NCBI RefSeq assembly: GCF_040869045.1
Contig: NC_090319.1
Location: 176,426,645-176,490,644, forward strand
From: Eurosta solidaginis
Taxonomy: Eukaryota; Arthropoda; Insecta; Diptera; Tephritidae
Direction of reading: 5' to 3'
DNA: 64,000 nucleotides
Part shown: in pieces, positions 20,693 through 32,261 of the stretch
Layout: every line of letters begins with the position of its first letter
How positions within the stretch are numbered: the first letter of the stretch is position 1
The notes under the pieces: generated by a model
What the model was told of the DNA's origin: nothing
The model's database searches: none
The model's input: only the letters and a program-made list of their open reading frames with translations
Position numbers and translations under genes: made by a program

Positions 20693-21195
20693 TGTTCGGC
20701 CTGAGTGCGTCGTAAACCGGCAGTGGGTAGGCGCACAAGGGTCGATCTTGGAGTGGATGGTTCGCTCAAAAGAAATAAAGGAAACAAACGCACAGAGGAT
20801 TTCCTCGTTATAATAATGTTTTATTAAGAGTGTTAGGAAATATAGAGTGGATACAATATTACCTTGGTGTTGAACGTGACGGTGGCGATCTTGGGCGATG
20901 TGTGCTGGTTGGCGGTCAATCGAAAAAGAGAGCGGTTATCCCGTTGAGGACAACCGCTAAGCCGCGAAAAAGTCCTCTGGTATTAAGGAGGGGAAAAAAA
21001 GCCACACACACAACAACCCCCACATATACGTGCATGGCTGCTGACAACCCGCACACACACGTGCATGCGTATGAAACGCATGCATGTGCATGCATACACA
21101 CAAATGCGGCGTGAGTGTGGGTGGCTGGAAATATTATTAAAACGTTAGGGAGGGGCGCCGTCAATCAGATAAAAGTTAGGCATTGGGCCTAAACA
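20693..21195 (-). repeat. BEL element LTR (5' LTR in element orientation)
   Basis: 503 bp, read as identical to 4744-5246, with the same TGTT..AACA termini. In element orientation it would hold the promoter. The AATAAA signal lies at 20820-20825 on the minus strand. Confidence 0.95.
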
Positions 21196-21200
21196 CGCTG
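21196..21200. other. Target-site duplication CGCTG (right)
   Basis: CGCTG follows the LTR end AAACA and matches 4739-4743. Confidence 0.9.
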
Positions 21201-21425
21201 CTTAACATAAAGTCGACTTCAGTCTATGATTATTCCGTTTTTCGTTTTTCTTGCCAAAAAATGTATGTTTTTGTTTTCGTACTATTGCAACACAGTTGGG
21301 TAGTTGGTTTTCGAGGTTGAGAGAGAATATTTTCGTTTCAGTTGTTTAGTGTTTCCGCAACTTTCTTGCGATGAATATCGTTTGAGGCGAAGCGTGCGAT
21401 ATTTCCAATGTATTTTGTTACTCCC

Positions 21426-21710
21426 CTAACATCCCAAACACACAAACGTCTCACCTAGCACTCGCTGGCTCTGAAACTGATTTAGGAGCCGAAAATAGGC
21501 CCATCCCTGGCGTAAGCAGACGAAATGCAATTCATGAGAACTCCAGCATAACCGATATGATATGCGGACAAAATGCAAGTCGTGTGATATGCGACGCAAG
21601 CGATAAAATATTATTTTTGCCAATCGTGGGAAGTGCAGTGTCAGCAAATAAGAAATCACTTAAACTAATGTAGAAGCTTAGAGTTAGTTTAAGTTAAGAA
21701 TAAAGGGCCT
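21426..21710 (+). repeat. Errantivirus-type LTR segment (duplicated at 25812-26096)
   Basis: From about 21520 it aligns with the 3' LTR at 42220-42364. Shared words are GATATGATATGCGGACAAAA, TGCAAGTCGTGTG, CGCAAGCGATAAAAT and TTAGTTTAAGTTAAGAATAA. It carries an extra segment of about 35 bp and several changes relative to that LTR. The following LTR bases (ATTCAGTCTG) are missing, and GGGCCTATTACGG of the Harbinger-like remnant follows. It is probably the damaged 5' LTR of the gypsy element downstream. Confidence 0.6.
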
Positions 21711-22082
21711 ATTACGGTATACAACTCAACTTAGTTGGGTTGTAATTAAAACAACTCAACTTTCAGACAACTCAACTCCTGTTTGGTATTACAAATTAAC
21801 CCTTATTTCAGTTGAAGTTGGTGCTGCCAAGCTAAGAAGTGATGATTTGACAGATAAATGAATAGCTGATCAATCTGTGACAGAAATATAAGCATTTTCA
21901 AATGTGATTTTTTATTAATATTATATGAAATCTACTTTATAATGGCGAAAATGTTGGTGATTGACATGTCGCGAATACGGAAAACATTCGCGTGATCATT
22001 CCAATCCCTTGGAACTACCAAGCACCAAGTAAGAAAATTTTTAAGTGACAAATAATGAGCTTCATATGAAGTTATTTTGCAG

Positions 22083-22420
22083 ATTTGAAAGGAAGCATTT
22101 TACTCAGTACTAAACAAAATTAAGGACCATTTCCGCATACGCGTTCGTATTTTAAAATTATGCGCCACATTCAGATTCCTTGCTGATGGCAGCTATCAAA
22201 TATGCTGTGGAAATGATTTTGGTGTTGGACTGGTTTTAGATATTATTGAGGAGCGTATTTGTGCGAAGTAGATTAAAGCCCAAACAGAAAAAACTGTATT
22301 TTACTCAAATAGGATTCCCAGGAGTAATGATTAGTATCAATGGGACTCGCATAATTTCACCTATTTTGGCTGCATCCGAACTGCGACCAGCCTCGTCCAA
22401 CTATGGAATGTCGCTACATA
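22083..22420 (+). pseudogene. PIF/Harbinger transposase remnant (duplicated at 26469-26806)
   Basis: Broken frames give a helix region RILKLCATFRFLADGSYQI with DFGVGL, matching the Harbinger 'LRFLATGSYQ..DFGVSQ' block. After stops comes GFPGVMISINGTRI, matching the family's FPGVIGxIDGTHI, where the catalytic Asp of DGTH is Asn here. The element may start at 21711 (GGGCCTATTACGGTATAC). The matching right inverted repeat was not found. Stops and frameshifts make it inactive. Nearby 21717-21790 holds short palindromic CAACTCAACTTAGTTGGGTTG-like sequence. Confidence 0.65.
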
Positions 22421-22885
22421 AAGTCAAAAAGTTATTCAATGTAATTCGTTTAAACGTTATTTTTTCTAGAAATGTCTACAAAATTGTTGATTATTGTTTG
22501 ATTAAAAAAGGTTTAACTACCGGCTTTAAAGTTTTTCTTTTTTTTTTTTGATAACGTTTTCTAAGCCCGTGCACCATCTAACTCTTATCAAAGGTGGTAT
22601 CAAAAGACGGGTTTCCATCTCCGTTTTTAGGATTCGAAAGCGGAAATTAAAAAATTATTTCTTTCGAAAGATATTTACAAAGACCCACAAAATAGCCCGA
22701 GAGGGTCCGAAATATGAGGCCCGTTCCACAGTTTTTTTGCGCAGAACATCTTTCTGTCTTGGCGGCCTTTGGCCGCGATTCGTAAAAATAATCCTGGTTG
22801 GGTCCAACACCTTTCTGCATTGCTGTGTAGAAAAAATCTGGCAAAATACAACAACCATATGAAATTAGATTTTATTAGAAATACA

Positions 22886-23228
22886 ATTTTTAATTTTTGT
22901 GGTAATCCTTTACGACAGCATGACAGTGCTAATAAGTGTCCAAAAATATCGAGGGAGGTATTAAAAGACGCGCCTGAAGGTGGAAAATAAAAATTTTTAA
23001 CTCGTTCAAAAGATATTAAACAAAAACCGAAAACAGACAACAATATAACAACAACCACATGGAAATCGCCAACTTCAACTGAAAATATTTCCGGACAGAG
23101 ATAAATCGTTTCTTTTCCGCCTTCGGATTATTGTTTTCGAGATTAATACGCGTCTTTTGACACCTCTCTCGATATTTTTGGACGCGTATTAGCAGTGTCA
23201 TGCTGTCGTAAAGAATTACAATTTTTGT
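22886..23228. repeat. Imperfect inverted repeat (duplicated at 27272-27613)
   Basis: Arms of about 75 bp, 22900-22972 and 23149-23222, share ACGACAGCATGACAGTGCTAA and CAAAAATATCGAG in opposite orientation. Neighbouring words such as TCAAAAGACG recur around both arms. It looks like a short foldback element or two facing fragments of one repeat. No coding function. Confidence 0.6.
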
Positions 23229-23229
23229 T

Positions 23230-24834
23230 TTCGGATTCTTAAATCGGAGGTCGAAACGTGTCTTTTGATACCAACTTTGAAAATTTTTGTTAAAAATTAG
23301 GTGGTGAACCGTCTTCCGAGCAGGGACCCACTGGCATCTGGGTCCTTCAAAAAGGACCTCCTTAAAAAAGAGTTCCTGAAAAAGTGATAGTACAAAAAAC
23401 AATAAGGAATTGTGTTGTGTGGTGTGTAGTGAAGAATCTTAGTGAAACCTTTTTTGGAAAAAATTCCCCAAAGGATAATAATTGCCCAAGAGGCATATGC
23501 ATGAAATATTGCTAAAACCGCGGTTAACCACCTTCGGGGTGACCCGCCGGTTTATAAAATAAAAACTAGGAACTAAACAAAATTAAAAAGTAATAATAAT
23601 AATATTGGCTTAATTCTGCGATTCCCTTCGGGACCCTTCAGGGTATAAAAGCTCCTCTCCGCAGGAGAGGTTAAACATCATACAATAAATTTAATAATTT
23701 TACTACGTCCTATCCTGATAGCCAAAGCGCTAATACAGGAATAATGCGAAAATTAAGAAAAAACAGGTAAAGTTAAAAATTTTTTTTTTATAATTTTACT
23801 ATGTGCTATCCTGATAGCCTAAACGCTAATACAGGAATAATACGATAATTAAAATAAACAGAAACACGCAAAGGAAAAAAGAAAAACAAAAAATTAAAAA
23901 CAGTGATTCTTCCTACGATCCGCTATTGCATATCCGAATATTAAAGTACAATCGCATTGGCTGAGTGAATCCGTATGCCTATACTCCTAGGACGGAGCTC
24001 ACAACATCGAATGCCAAATTGTGGTTAACGAACCCCATGACCGTGCAGTATAAACCGAAACACTTTGCATATTGCGTGCACCCTGCTGTTCCCTTAAGGA
24101 CACGGCAGAGCTTTACCCCTTGCGTCAAGTTATCTCCAGCGTACACATGAGAACACACTGGGGCGACTTCATATTTTTGGAGGCTTCCAGGGTACACATA
24201 AGAACACACGTGGCCACTACAATACTTCCAGTATAGACATAAGGACATACTGCAGTTTTGTGTTTATCGGTACTTCTGGTGTACACATAAGAACACACTG
24301 GAGATTGCGTCCAGTTCTGGATTGCGTTGTGGAGCAACTGTGCCCAAGTAGGTTGCCTTCAATCTGATTGAGGGCGATTAAAAAGGTAAAAACACAGCCT
24401 TCCCTGACCAAAACTTTACCTGTAATGACTAATATATGGTGAAACGCCCATTGGGTACATGTCGCCGTTTACATAAGAACACGGTAAAAGTTTCACAAGC
24501 TTAATCGGAGTTCCTTTTTTATATTCAGGAAATCCTAAAATTGTAAGGACCCGAATTCAAACTAAAAATTTGCAAAAAAACAAAAAAAGAGTTTTGCCAC
24601 AGAAAAAAAATTACAAAAATTCTAAAGCCAAAGCTTGATTCAATCATATCAAATAATATTAATAAAAAGATAAATTCTAATATCCTGCTGTGAAGTATCC
24701 CTCCGTTTTATAAATATTCCGTGACGGTCTACATACCCTATTAAATAATGCGAATTACAGAAAGGACACTTTGTGCAAGGTTAAATTTATTCTAAAATTT
24801 CCGTCTCGATCAAAAACCGTTTAATATTGTAGAC
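23230..24834 (+). other. Errantivirus leader region, first copy (second at 27614-29219)
   Basis: No gene recognised. A short element with CCTGATAGCC..CGCTAATACAGGAATAAT occurs twice (about 23710 and 23808). A cluster of GTACACATAAGAACACAC repeats follows (24141-24484). A primer-binding site could not be located. Confidence 0.5.
24141..24484 (+). promoter_or_regulatory. Cluster of a repeated 18-bp motif in the leader
   Basis: Five variants of GTACACATAAGAACACAC: 24141-24161, 24192-24209, 24231-24252 (weaker), 24281-24300 and 24467-24484 (weaker). Spacing is 40-50 bp for the first four. The position, in the untranslated leader of an env-bearing gypsy element, matches that of the Su(Hw) insulator in Drosophila gypsy. 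The motif is not the gypsy one, so any protein bound is unknown. Confidence 0.55.
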
Positions 24835-25652
24835 ATGGATGTCCTATCTACTAAAGTTAAGGAACTCACTGGCGGTATTAATGCTCTGCTCGAACATATT
24901 AGGCGACTCGAGGGGCGGCTTAGTTGCATAGAAAACAACGGTGTAGCCCTCGACTCTAGGCTCATGATTTTGGAGCAGAACCTGGCCAAAGCCGACGAAC
25001 GATTAGGTAGTATAGAGCAAACTAGGGTTAGGCCGCAGCCGCAGGCTCGAGGGTATCCTTTCGGACTACGCTGTAGGGAAAGAAAAACCCTTATATCGTG
25101 CCATTCTGCAGCACATCAGGCAAAAAATTCGTGGCGTGGCCGATTCGGCACTAGTAGCATACAATGTCTTAGGGGGAGATTGGGAAGAAATTAAAAGGGT
25201 ACTTTCGCTACATTGAGCAGATAAAAGGGACATGAGGACCCTGGAGCACCAGCTCAATCAGTTAGTCAAAAGAGGTGCAACGTTGGATGAATTTTACACA
25301 AAGGTCAACAACCAGTTGTCGCTTATCGTCAACAAAATCATGTCGGATTAGTATAGCCGCGAGACTATGTCAGTCCTTGTGGAAACGTACTGCAATAGGG
25401 CACTTAACGTTTTCATTAGGGGTCTTAGTCCGGAAATGTCGCGTATGTTAATTATTCAGAAACCAAAAACCCTACCAGGAGCTTATTCAGCATGCTTGGA
25501 TATTCAAAATTTAACGCTCAGGAATACAATAGTGCACAATAACTCGACAAATAGAATTTTGGTTCCCTCCAATGTCCTAACACAACGGTCACAAAGACCA
25601 CCACTCCCTCCGAGAGCGCGTGCCAGTTATAACTGGGCCAATAGGAACTCCA
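24835..25652 (+). pseudogene. Errantivirus-type gag, truncated duplicate
   Basis: Starts MDVLSTKVKELTGG with a coiled-coil-like N-terminus. A frameshift near 25060 and two in-frame stops (near 25215 and 25350) break it. Coding then continues through RALNVFIRGLSPEMSRML (gypsy capsid-like). The copy is cut at the duplication junction, after which the frame runs into LTR sequence. All lesions are shared with the other copy, so gag was already broken before duplication. Confidence 0.8.
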
Positions 25653-25654
25653 GT

Positions 25655-28600
25655 TTTTGTTTTCGTACTATTGCAACACAGTTGGGTAGTTGGTTTTCGA
25701 GGTTGAGAGAGAATATTTTCGTTTCAGTTGTTTAGTGTTTCCGCAACTTTCTTGCGATGAATATCGTTTGAGGCGAAGCGTGCGATATTTCCAATGTATT
25801 TTGTTACTCCCCTAACATCCCAAACACACAAACGTCTCACCTAGCACTCGCTGGCTCTGAAACTGATTTAGGAGCCGAAAATAGGCCCATCCCTGGCGTA
25901 AGCAGACGAAATGCAATTCATGAGAACTCCAGCATAACCGATATGATATGCGGACAAAATGCAAGTCGTGTGATATGCGACGCAAGCGATAAAATATTAT
26001 TTTTGCCAATCGTGGGAAGTGCAGTGTCAGCAAATAAGAAATCACTTAAACTAATGTAGAAGCTTAGAGTTAGTTTAAGTTAAGAATAAAGGGCCTATTA
26101 CGGTATACAACTCAACTTAGTTGGGTTGTAATTAAAACAACTCAACTTTCAGACAACTCAACTCCTGTTTGGTATTACAAATTAACCCTTATTTCAGTTG
26201 AAGTTGGTGCTGCCAAGCTAAGAAGTGATGATTTGACAGATAAATGAATAGCTGATCAATCTGTGACAGAAATATAAGCATTTTCAAATGTGATTTTTTA
26301 TTAATATTATATGAAATCTACTTTATAATGGCGAAAATGTTGGTGATTGACATGTCGCGAATACGGAAAACATTCGCGTGATCATTCCAATCCCTTGGAA
26401 CTACCAAGCACCAAGTAAGAAAATTTTTAAGTGACAAATAATGAGCTTCATATGAAGTTATTTTGCAGATTTGAAAGGAAGCATTTTACTCAGTACTAAA
26501 CAAAATTAAGGACCATTTCCGCATACGCGTTCGTATTTTAAAATTATGCGCCACATTCAGATTCCTTGCTGATGGCAGCTATCAAATATGCTGTGGAAAT
26601 GATTTTGGTGTTGGACTGGTTTTAGATATTATTGAGGAGCGTATTTGTGCGAAGTAGATTAAAGCCCAAACAGAAAAAACTGTATTTTACTCAAATAGGA
26701 TTCCCAGGAGTAATGATTAGTATCAATGGGACTCGCATAATTTCACCTATTTTGGCTGCATCCGAACTGCGACCAGCCTCGTCCAACTATGGAATGTCGC
26801 TACATAAAGTCAAAAAGTTATTCAATGTAATTCGTTTAAACGTTATTTTTTCTAGAAATGTCTACAAAATTGTTGATTATTGTTTGATTAAAAAAGGTTT
26901 AACTACCGGCTTTAAAGTTTTTCTTTTTTTTTTTTGATAACGTTTTCTAAGCCCGTGCACCATCTAACTCTTATCAAAGGTGGTATCAAAAGACGGGTTT
27001 CCATCTCCGTTTTTAGGATTCGAAAGCGGAAATTAAAAAATTATTTCTTTCGAAAGATATTTACAAAGACCCACAAAATAGCCCGAGAGGGTCCGAAATA
27101 TGAGGCCCGTTCCACAGTTTTTTTGCGCAGAACATCTTTCTGTCTTGGCGGCCTTTGGCCGCGATTCGTAAAAATAATCCTGGTTGGGTCCAACACCTTT
27201 CTGCATTGCTGTGTAGAAAAAATCTGGCAAAATACAACAACCATATGAAATTAGATTTTATTAGAAATACAATTTTTAATTTTTGTGGTAATCCTTTACG
27301 ACAGCATGACAGTGCTAATAAGTGTCCAAAAATATCGAGGGAGGTATTAAAAGACGCGCCTGAAGGTGGAAAATAAAAATTTTTAACTCGTTCAAAAGAT
27401 ATTAAACAAAAACCGAAAACAGACAACAATATAACAACAACCACATGGAAATCGCCAACTTCAACTGAAAATATTTCCGGACAGAGATAAATCGTTTCTT
27501 TTCCGCCTTCGGATTATTGTTTTCGAGATTAATACGCGTCTTTTGACACCTCTCTCGATATTTTTGGACGCGTATTAGCAGTGTCATGCTGTCGTAAAGA
27601 ATTACAATTTTTGTTTTCGGATTCTTAAATCGGAGGTCGAAACGTGTCTTTTGATACCAACTTTGAAAATTTTTGTTAAAAATTAGGTGGTGAACCGTCT
27701 TCCGAGCAGGGACCCACTGGCATCTGGGTCCTTCAAAAAGGACCTCCTTAAAAAAGAGTTCCTGAAAAAGTGATAGTACAAAAAACAATAAGGAATTGTG
27801 TTGTGTGGTGTGTAGTGAAGAATCTTAGTGAAACCTTTTTTGGAAAAAATTCCCCAAAGGATAATAATTGCCCAAGAGGCATATGCATGAAATATTGCTA
27901 AAACCGCGGTTAACCACCTTCGGGGTGACCCGCCGGTTTATAAAATAAAAACTAGGAACTAAACAAAATTAAAAAGTAATAATAATAATATTGGCTTAAT
28001 TCTGCGATTCCCTTCGGGACCCTTCAGGGTATAAAAGCTCCTCTCCGCAGGAGAGGTTAAACATCATACAATAAATTTAATAATTTTACTACGTCCTATC
28101 CTGATAGCCAAAGCGCTAATACAGGAATAATGCGAAAATTAAGAAAAAACAGGTAAAGTTAAAAATTTTTTTTTATAATTTTACTATGTGCTATCCTGAT
28201 AGCCTAAACGCTAATACAGGAATAATACGATAATTAAAATAAACAGAAACACGCAAAGGAAAAAAGAAAAACAAAAAATTAAAAACAGTGATTCTTCCTA
28301 CGATCCGCTATTGCATATCCGAATATTAAAGTACAATCGCATTGGCTGAGTGAGTCCGTATGCCTATACTCCTAGGACGGAGCTCACAACATCGAATGCC
28401 AAATTGTGGTTAACGAACCCCATGACCGTGCAGTATAAACCGAAACACTTTGCATATTGCGTGCACCCTGCTGTTCCCTTAAGGACACGGCAGAGCTTTA
28501 CCCCTTGCGTCAAGTTATCTCCAGCGTACACATGAGAACACACTGGGGCGACTTCATATTTTTGGAGGCTTCCAGGGTACACATAAGAACACACGTGGCC

Positions 28601-30039
28601 ACTACAATACTTCCAGTATAGACATAAGGACATACTGCAGTTTTGTGTTTATCGGTACTTCTGGTGTACACATAAGAACACACTGGAGATTGCGTCCAGT
28701 TCTGGATTGCGTTGTGGAGCAACTGTGCCCAAGTAGGTTGCCTTCAATCTGATTGAGGGCGATTAAAAAGGTAAAAACACAGCCTTCCCTGACCAAAACT
28801 TTACCTGTAATGACTAATATATGGTGAAACGCCCATTGGGTACATGTCGCCGTTTACATAAGAACACGGTAAAAGTTTCACAAGCTTAATCGGAGTTCCT
28901 TTTTTATATTCAGGAAATCCTAAAATTGTAAGGACCCGAATTCAAACTAAAAATTTGCAAAAAAACAAAAAAAGAGTTTTGCCACAGAAAAAAAATTACA
29001 AAAATTCTAAAGCCAAAGCTTGATTCAATCATATCAAATAATATTAATAAAAAGATAAATTCTAATATCCTGCTGTGAAGTATCCCTCCGTTTTATAAAT
29101 ATTCCGTGACGGTCTACATACCCTATTAAATAATGCGAATTACAGAAAGGACACTTTGTGCAAGGTTAAATTTATTCTAAAATTTCCGTCTCGATCAAAA
29201 ACCGTTTAATATTGTAGACATGGATGTCCTATCTACTAAAGTTAAGGAACTCACTGGCGGTATTAATGCTCTGCTCGAACATATTAGGCGACTCGAGGGG
29301 CGGCTTAGTTGCATAGAAAACAACGGTGTAGCCCTCGACTCTAGGCTCATGATTTTGGAGCAGAACCTGGCCAAAGCCGACGAACGATTAGGTAGTATAG
29401 AGCAAACTAGGGTTAGGCCGCAGCCGCAGGCTCGAGGGTATCCTTTCGGACTACGCTGTAGGGAAAGAAAAACCCTTATATCGTGCCATTCTGCAGCACA
29501 TCAGGCAAAAAATTCGTGGCGTGGCCGATTCGGCACTAGTAGCATACAATGTCTTAGGGGGAGATTGGGAAGAAATTAAAAGGGTACTTTCGCTACATTG
29601 AGCAGATAAAAGGGACATGAGGACCCTGGAGCACCAGCTCAATCAGTTAGTCAAAAGAGGTGCAACGTTGGATGAATTTTACACAAAGGTCAACAACCAG
29701 TTGTCGCTTATCGTCAACAAAATCATGTCGGATTAGTATAGCCGCGAGACTATGTCAGTCCTTGTGGAAACGTACTGCAATAGGGCACTTAACGTTTTCA
29801 TTAGGGGTCTTAGTCCGGAAATGTCGCGTATGTTAATTATTCAGAAACCAAAAACCCTACCAGGAGCTTATTCAGCATGCTTGGATATTCAAAATTTAAC
29901 GCTCAGGAATACAATAGTGCACAATAACTCGACAAATAGAATTTTGGTTCCCTCCAATGTCCTAACACAACGGTCACAAAGACCACCACTCCCTCCGAGA
30001 GCGCGTGCCAGTTATAACTGGGCCAATAGGAACTCCAGT
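25655..30039 (+). repeat. 4.39-kb tandem duplication, second copy
   Basis: Second copy of 21269-25654. This copy runs on without a break into the rest of gag at 30040, so it is the one attached to the parent element. The first copy is cut at the internal gag junction. Confidence 0.95.
28526..28869 (+). promoter_or_regulatory. Second copy of the leader motif cluster
   Basis: Duplicate of 24141-24484 with the same five motif variants, produced by the 4.39-kb tandem duplication. Confidence 0.55.
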
Positions 30040-30354
30040 CAGAGATATGAGAGAAACACTTTCAAAAGACCCCAAATGAATAGCAGGGAAAATCCTGCCC
30101 CTACTAATAGGCCTGCAGCTCCACAACCGGCGGAGAAGATGGAAGTGGATGGGAGTGTCCAAACGAAGCAGGTGAATTATTTGAACAGGCCCAATAGCAA
30201 CCGTAACGTGTTCAAACGCGGGCCTGAGTCATCCTTAGGAGCAGTTCCAAAGCAGCAGCGCGTTTACAGCTTGGAGGATTTGGGAGTAGAGGAAGAACAA
30301 TTGTCGACCGAAGCAAATTTTATGACGGCTGGACCACCGGCGTTTTTCATTTAA
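29220..30354 (+). pseudogene. Errantivirus-type gag
   Basis: Full-length counterpart of the truncated copy. It has an N-terminal coiled-coil-like region, a capsid-like region with ALNVFIRGLSPEMSRML, and a C-terminal Arg/Asn/Pro-rich nucleic-acid-binding tail with no zinc knuckle seen (as in errantiviruses). A frameshift near 29445 and stops near 29600 and 29735 disrupt it. The last frame (29752-30354) is open to its stop. It would encode the structural protein of an insect endogenous retrovirus. Confidence 0.82.
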
Positions 30355-30386
30355 AGGAGGAAGCCCAACACTCAAGCATACCGTAC

Positions 30387-30836
30387 TTGACATTTGTGTC
30401 CGCAAATAAGGTCCCTTTAAAATTCCTGGTGGATACAGGTGCCAACAAAAACCTTATTAAGCCCAAACTAGCCCTAGAAGCTGAGCTGGTAAAGTCACCA
30501 TTTCAAGTCCACACTGTTGCAGGCCCTATCCTTATAAAAAATCAAATTAGAGGAAAGTTATTTCAGAATGTAGGTAATGACGCCATAGTACCGTTTTACG
30601 TGCTACCTGGCTTAGACTCATTCGATGGAATAATAGGAGATGACACCCTTAAAGCCCTATGCGCCATCATAGACAAGAGAAATCATGTCCTAACCATAGC
30701 TCCCAACATAAAAGTCCCTTTAAAAAACAAAACCAATGCCCACCTACATTTCTTCGAAACCAAGGATATACCCGGTGAAATTCTCCCGGACTTGAAAGTC
30801 ATAGTAAAGAAGTACTCCCATTTGTTCGGTCACTAA
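30387..30836 (+). pseudogene. Errantivirus-type protease and start of pol
   Basis: 149 open codons. It contains the retropepsin active-site motif FLVDTGANKNLI and the flap-side LDSFDGIIGDDTL. The open frame stops near 30836 by a frameshift, and coding continues in another frame into the RT N-terminus (EIKTTTDEPIYT). It would cleave the polyprotein. Confidence 0.82.
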
Positions 30837-32077
30837 ATGCTAAAACAAACATTAAAACTTCTGTTCGGGCGGAGATAAAGACTACCACTGATGAGCCCAT
30901 ATACACAAAAAGTTATCCCTATCCTGCAAACATGAGGGCAGAGGTAGAAAATCAAATAGCCGAATTGCTTGAAGAAGGTATCATACAACTATCTAAAAGT
31001 CCTTAAAATTCTCCCATTTGGGTGGTTCCAAAGAAGCCAAAGCCATTCGGCGAAAAGGAGTATAGAATGGTCGTAGATTTTAAACGTTTAAATTCGGTTA
31101 CCGTGTCCGACGAATATCCTATTCCGGATATCAATGCAACCCTGGCTAGTCTGGGCAACGCCAAATATTTCACAACGATCGATCTCACTTCAGGTATTCA
31201 CCAAATCGCAATGACAGAGGCTGATATTCCCAAAACGGCGTTTTCTACCATGAATGGGAAGTACGAATTTTTGCGGCTACCCTTCGGATTGAAGAACGCA
31301 CCTGCTATATTCCAACGCATGATCGATGGCGTCCTTAAGGAATACATCGGAAGGATATGCTACGTGTATATAGACGACATCATTGTCTTTGGGAAAAATA
31401 TAAATGAACATTTAAAGAATATGGAAACAATATTTGAAAGGCACGCAGACGCTAATTTGAGGGTGAATTTAGAGGAAACCAAATTTATGAGAACGGAAGT
31501 AGAATTCCTGGGATACATAATCACATCTAACGGAATAAAACCAGACCCGTCTAAGGTTCAGGCTATAGAGAACCTCTCACCCCCGGAAACACTAAAAGAA
31601 CTGAAAAGCTTTCTGGGAATGACGTCATATTACCGAAATTTCATTCGGGACTACGCAAAGGTTGCCAAACCTTTGACCAATCTAACTAGGGGTGAAAACG
31701 CACAGGCCAGGGCAAATAAGTCCCAGAAAATACGAATCTGTATGAACAACGAAGCCCTTCAGGCCTTCGATAACCTGAAACAATTGCTTGTCTCCTCAGA
31801 TATTCTTGCCTTTCCAGATTTTGAAAAACCTTTTAATCTTACTACCGACGCTTCAAATTATGCCATTGGTAGGGTGCTATCCCAAGGAGAACCAGGAAAG
31901 AATCGACCCATCGCCTACATCTCAAGATCTTTATCTAGAACAGAGGAGAAATATGTCACAAATGAGAAAGAAATGCTGGCAATAGTTTGGGCCCTAGATA
32001 ATCTTAGGTCGTACCTCGATGGGGCAAAAAAATCAGAATTTTCACCGACCACCAACCTCTCACATTTGCGTTGGGAA
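30837..32077 (+). pseudogene. Errantivirus-type reverse transcriptase and start of RNase H
   Basis: After a frameshift and an in-frame stop near 31004, 354 codons are open from 31022. Ty3/gypsy RT motifs are MVVDFKRLN, TTIDLTSGIHQI, FLRLPFGLKNAP and the catalytic YVYIDDIIVF. Then SYYRNFIRDYAKVAKPL, and RNase H begins with LTTDASNYAIGRVLSQG and YVTNEKEMLAIVWAL. After the RNase H His-containing region the gene is cut at 32077 by the mdg1-like insertion and resumes at 38740. Confidence 0.92.
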
Positions 32078-32081
32078 GTAG
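32078..32081. other. Target-site duplication GTAG (left)
   Basis: GTAG directly before the LTR start TGTAGAATAAAG; the same four bases lie at 38736-38739 after the other LTR. The RNase H frame rejoins if one copy and the insert are removed. Confidence 0.88.
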
Positions 32082-32220
32082 TGTAGAATAAAGTTGAACA
32101 AAAATGATTTAAGAGCCGAACGCTGATGAGTAGCGTTGGATCGCAATTGTTGCAATTGTTGATTGCCTCTTTATTAAAGAAATTCTTTCTTTTATACACA
32201 ATTTTTTAACCTATACATAC

Positions 32221-32225
<5 letters not shown>

Positions 32226-32261
<36 letters not shown>

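Larger units (their letters stand above)
4744..21195 (-). mobile_element. 16.45-kb mosaic BEL/Pao LTR retrotransposon
   Basis: Two 503-bp LTRs that I read as identical bound the element, and it is flanked by CGCTG on both sides. Orientation is minus: a PBS-like TGGTCCTTACT follows the right LTR, gag-pol runs leftward (19705 to 14538), and a purine tract (AAGGGGGGCGG on the minus strand) precedes the left LTR. Typical BEL elements are 6-9 kb. Here about 9 kb between the pol end (14507) and the left LTR is a mosaic of inverted gag and integrase copies, hairpin repeats, unidentified sequence and a host LPCAT retrocopy. Identical LTRs imply a recent insertion or recent homogenisation. An assembly artefact in the inverted regions cannot be excluded from sequence alone. 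Confidence 0.88.
21269..25654 (+). repeat. 4.39-kb tandem duplication, first copy
   Basis: Matches 25655-30039 head to tail. Only two differences were found: a T-run of 10 versus 9 (23780-23789 versus 28166-28174) and A23969 versus G28354. The dinucleotide GT is shared at the left edge (21267-21268), the junction (25653-25654) and the right edge (30038-30039), a 2-bp microhomology. The unit contains an LTR-like segment, a Harbinger remnant, the leader and the first two thirds of gag. It is a recent duplication or an assembly duplication. Confidence 0.95.

Noticed and set aside
22246..23402. Several 65-128 codon frames repeated at 26632-27788
   Set aside because: They agree between copies only because the block is duplicated. 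Composition is low complexity and no motifs appear apart from the Harbinger piece.
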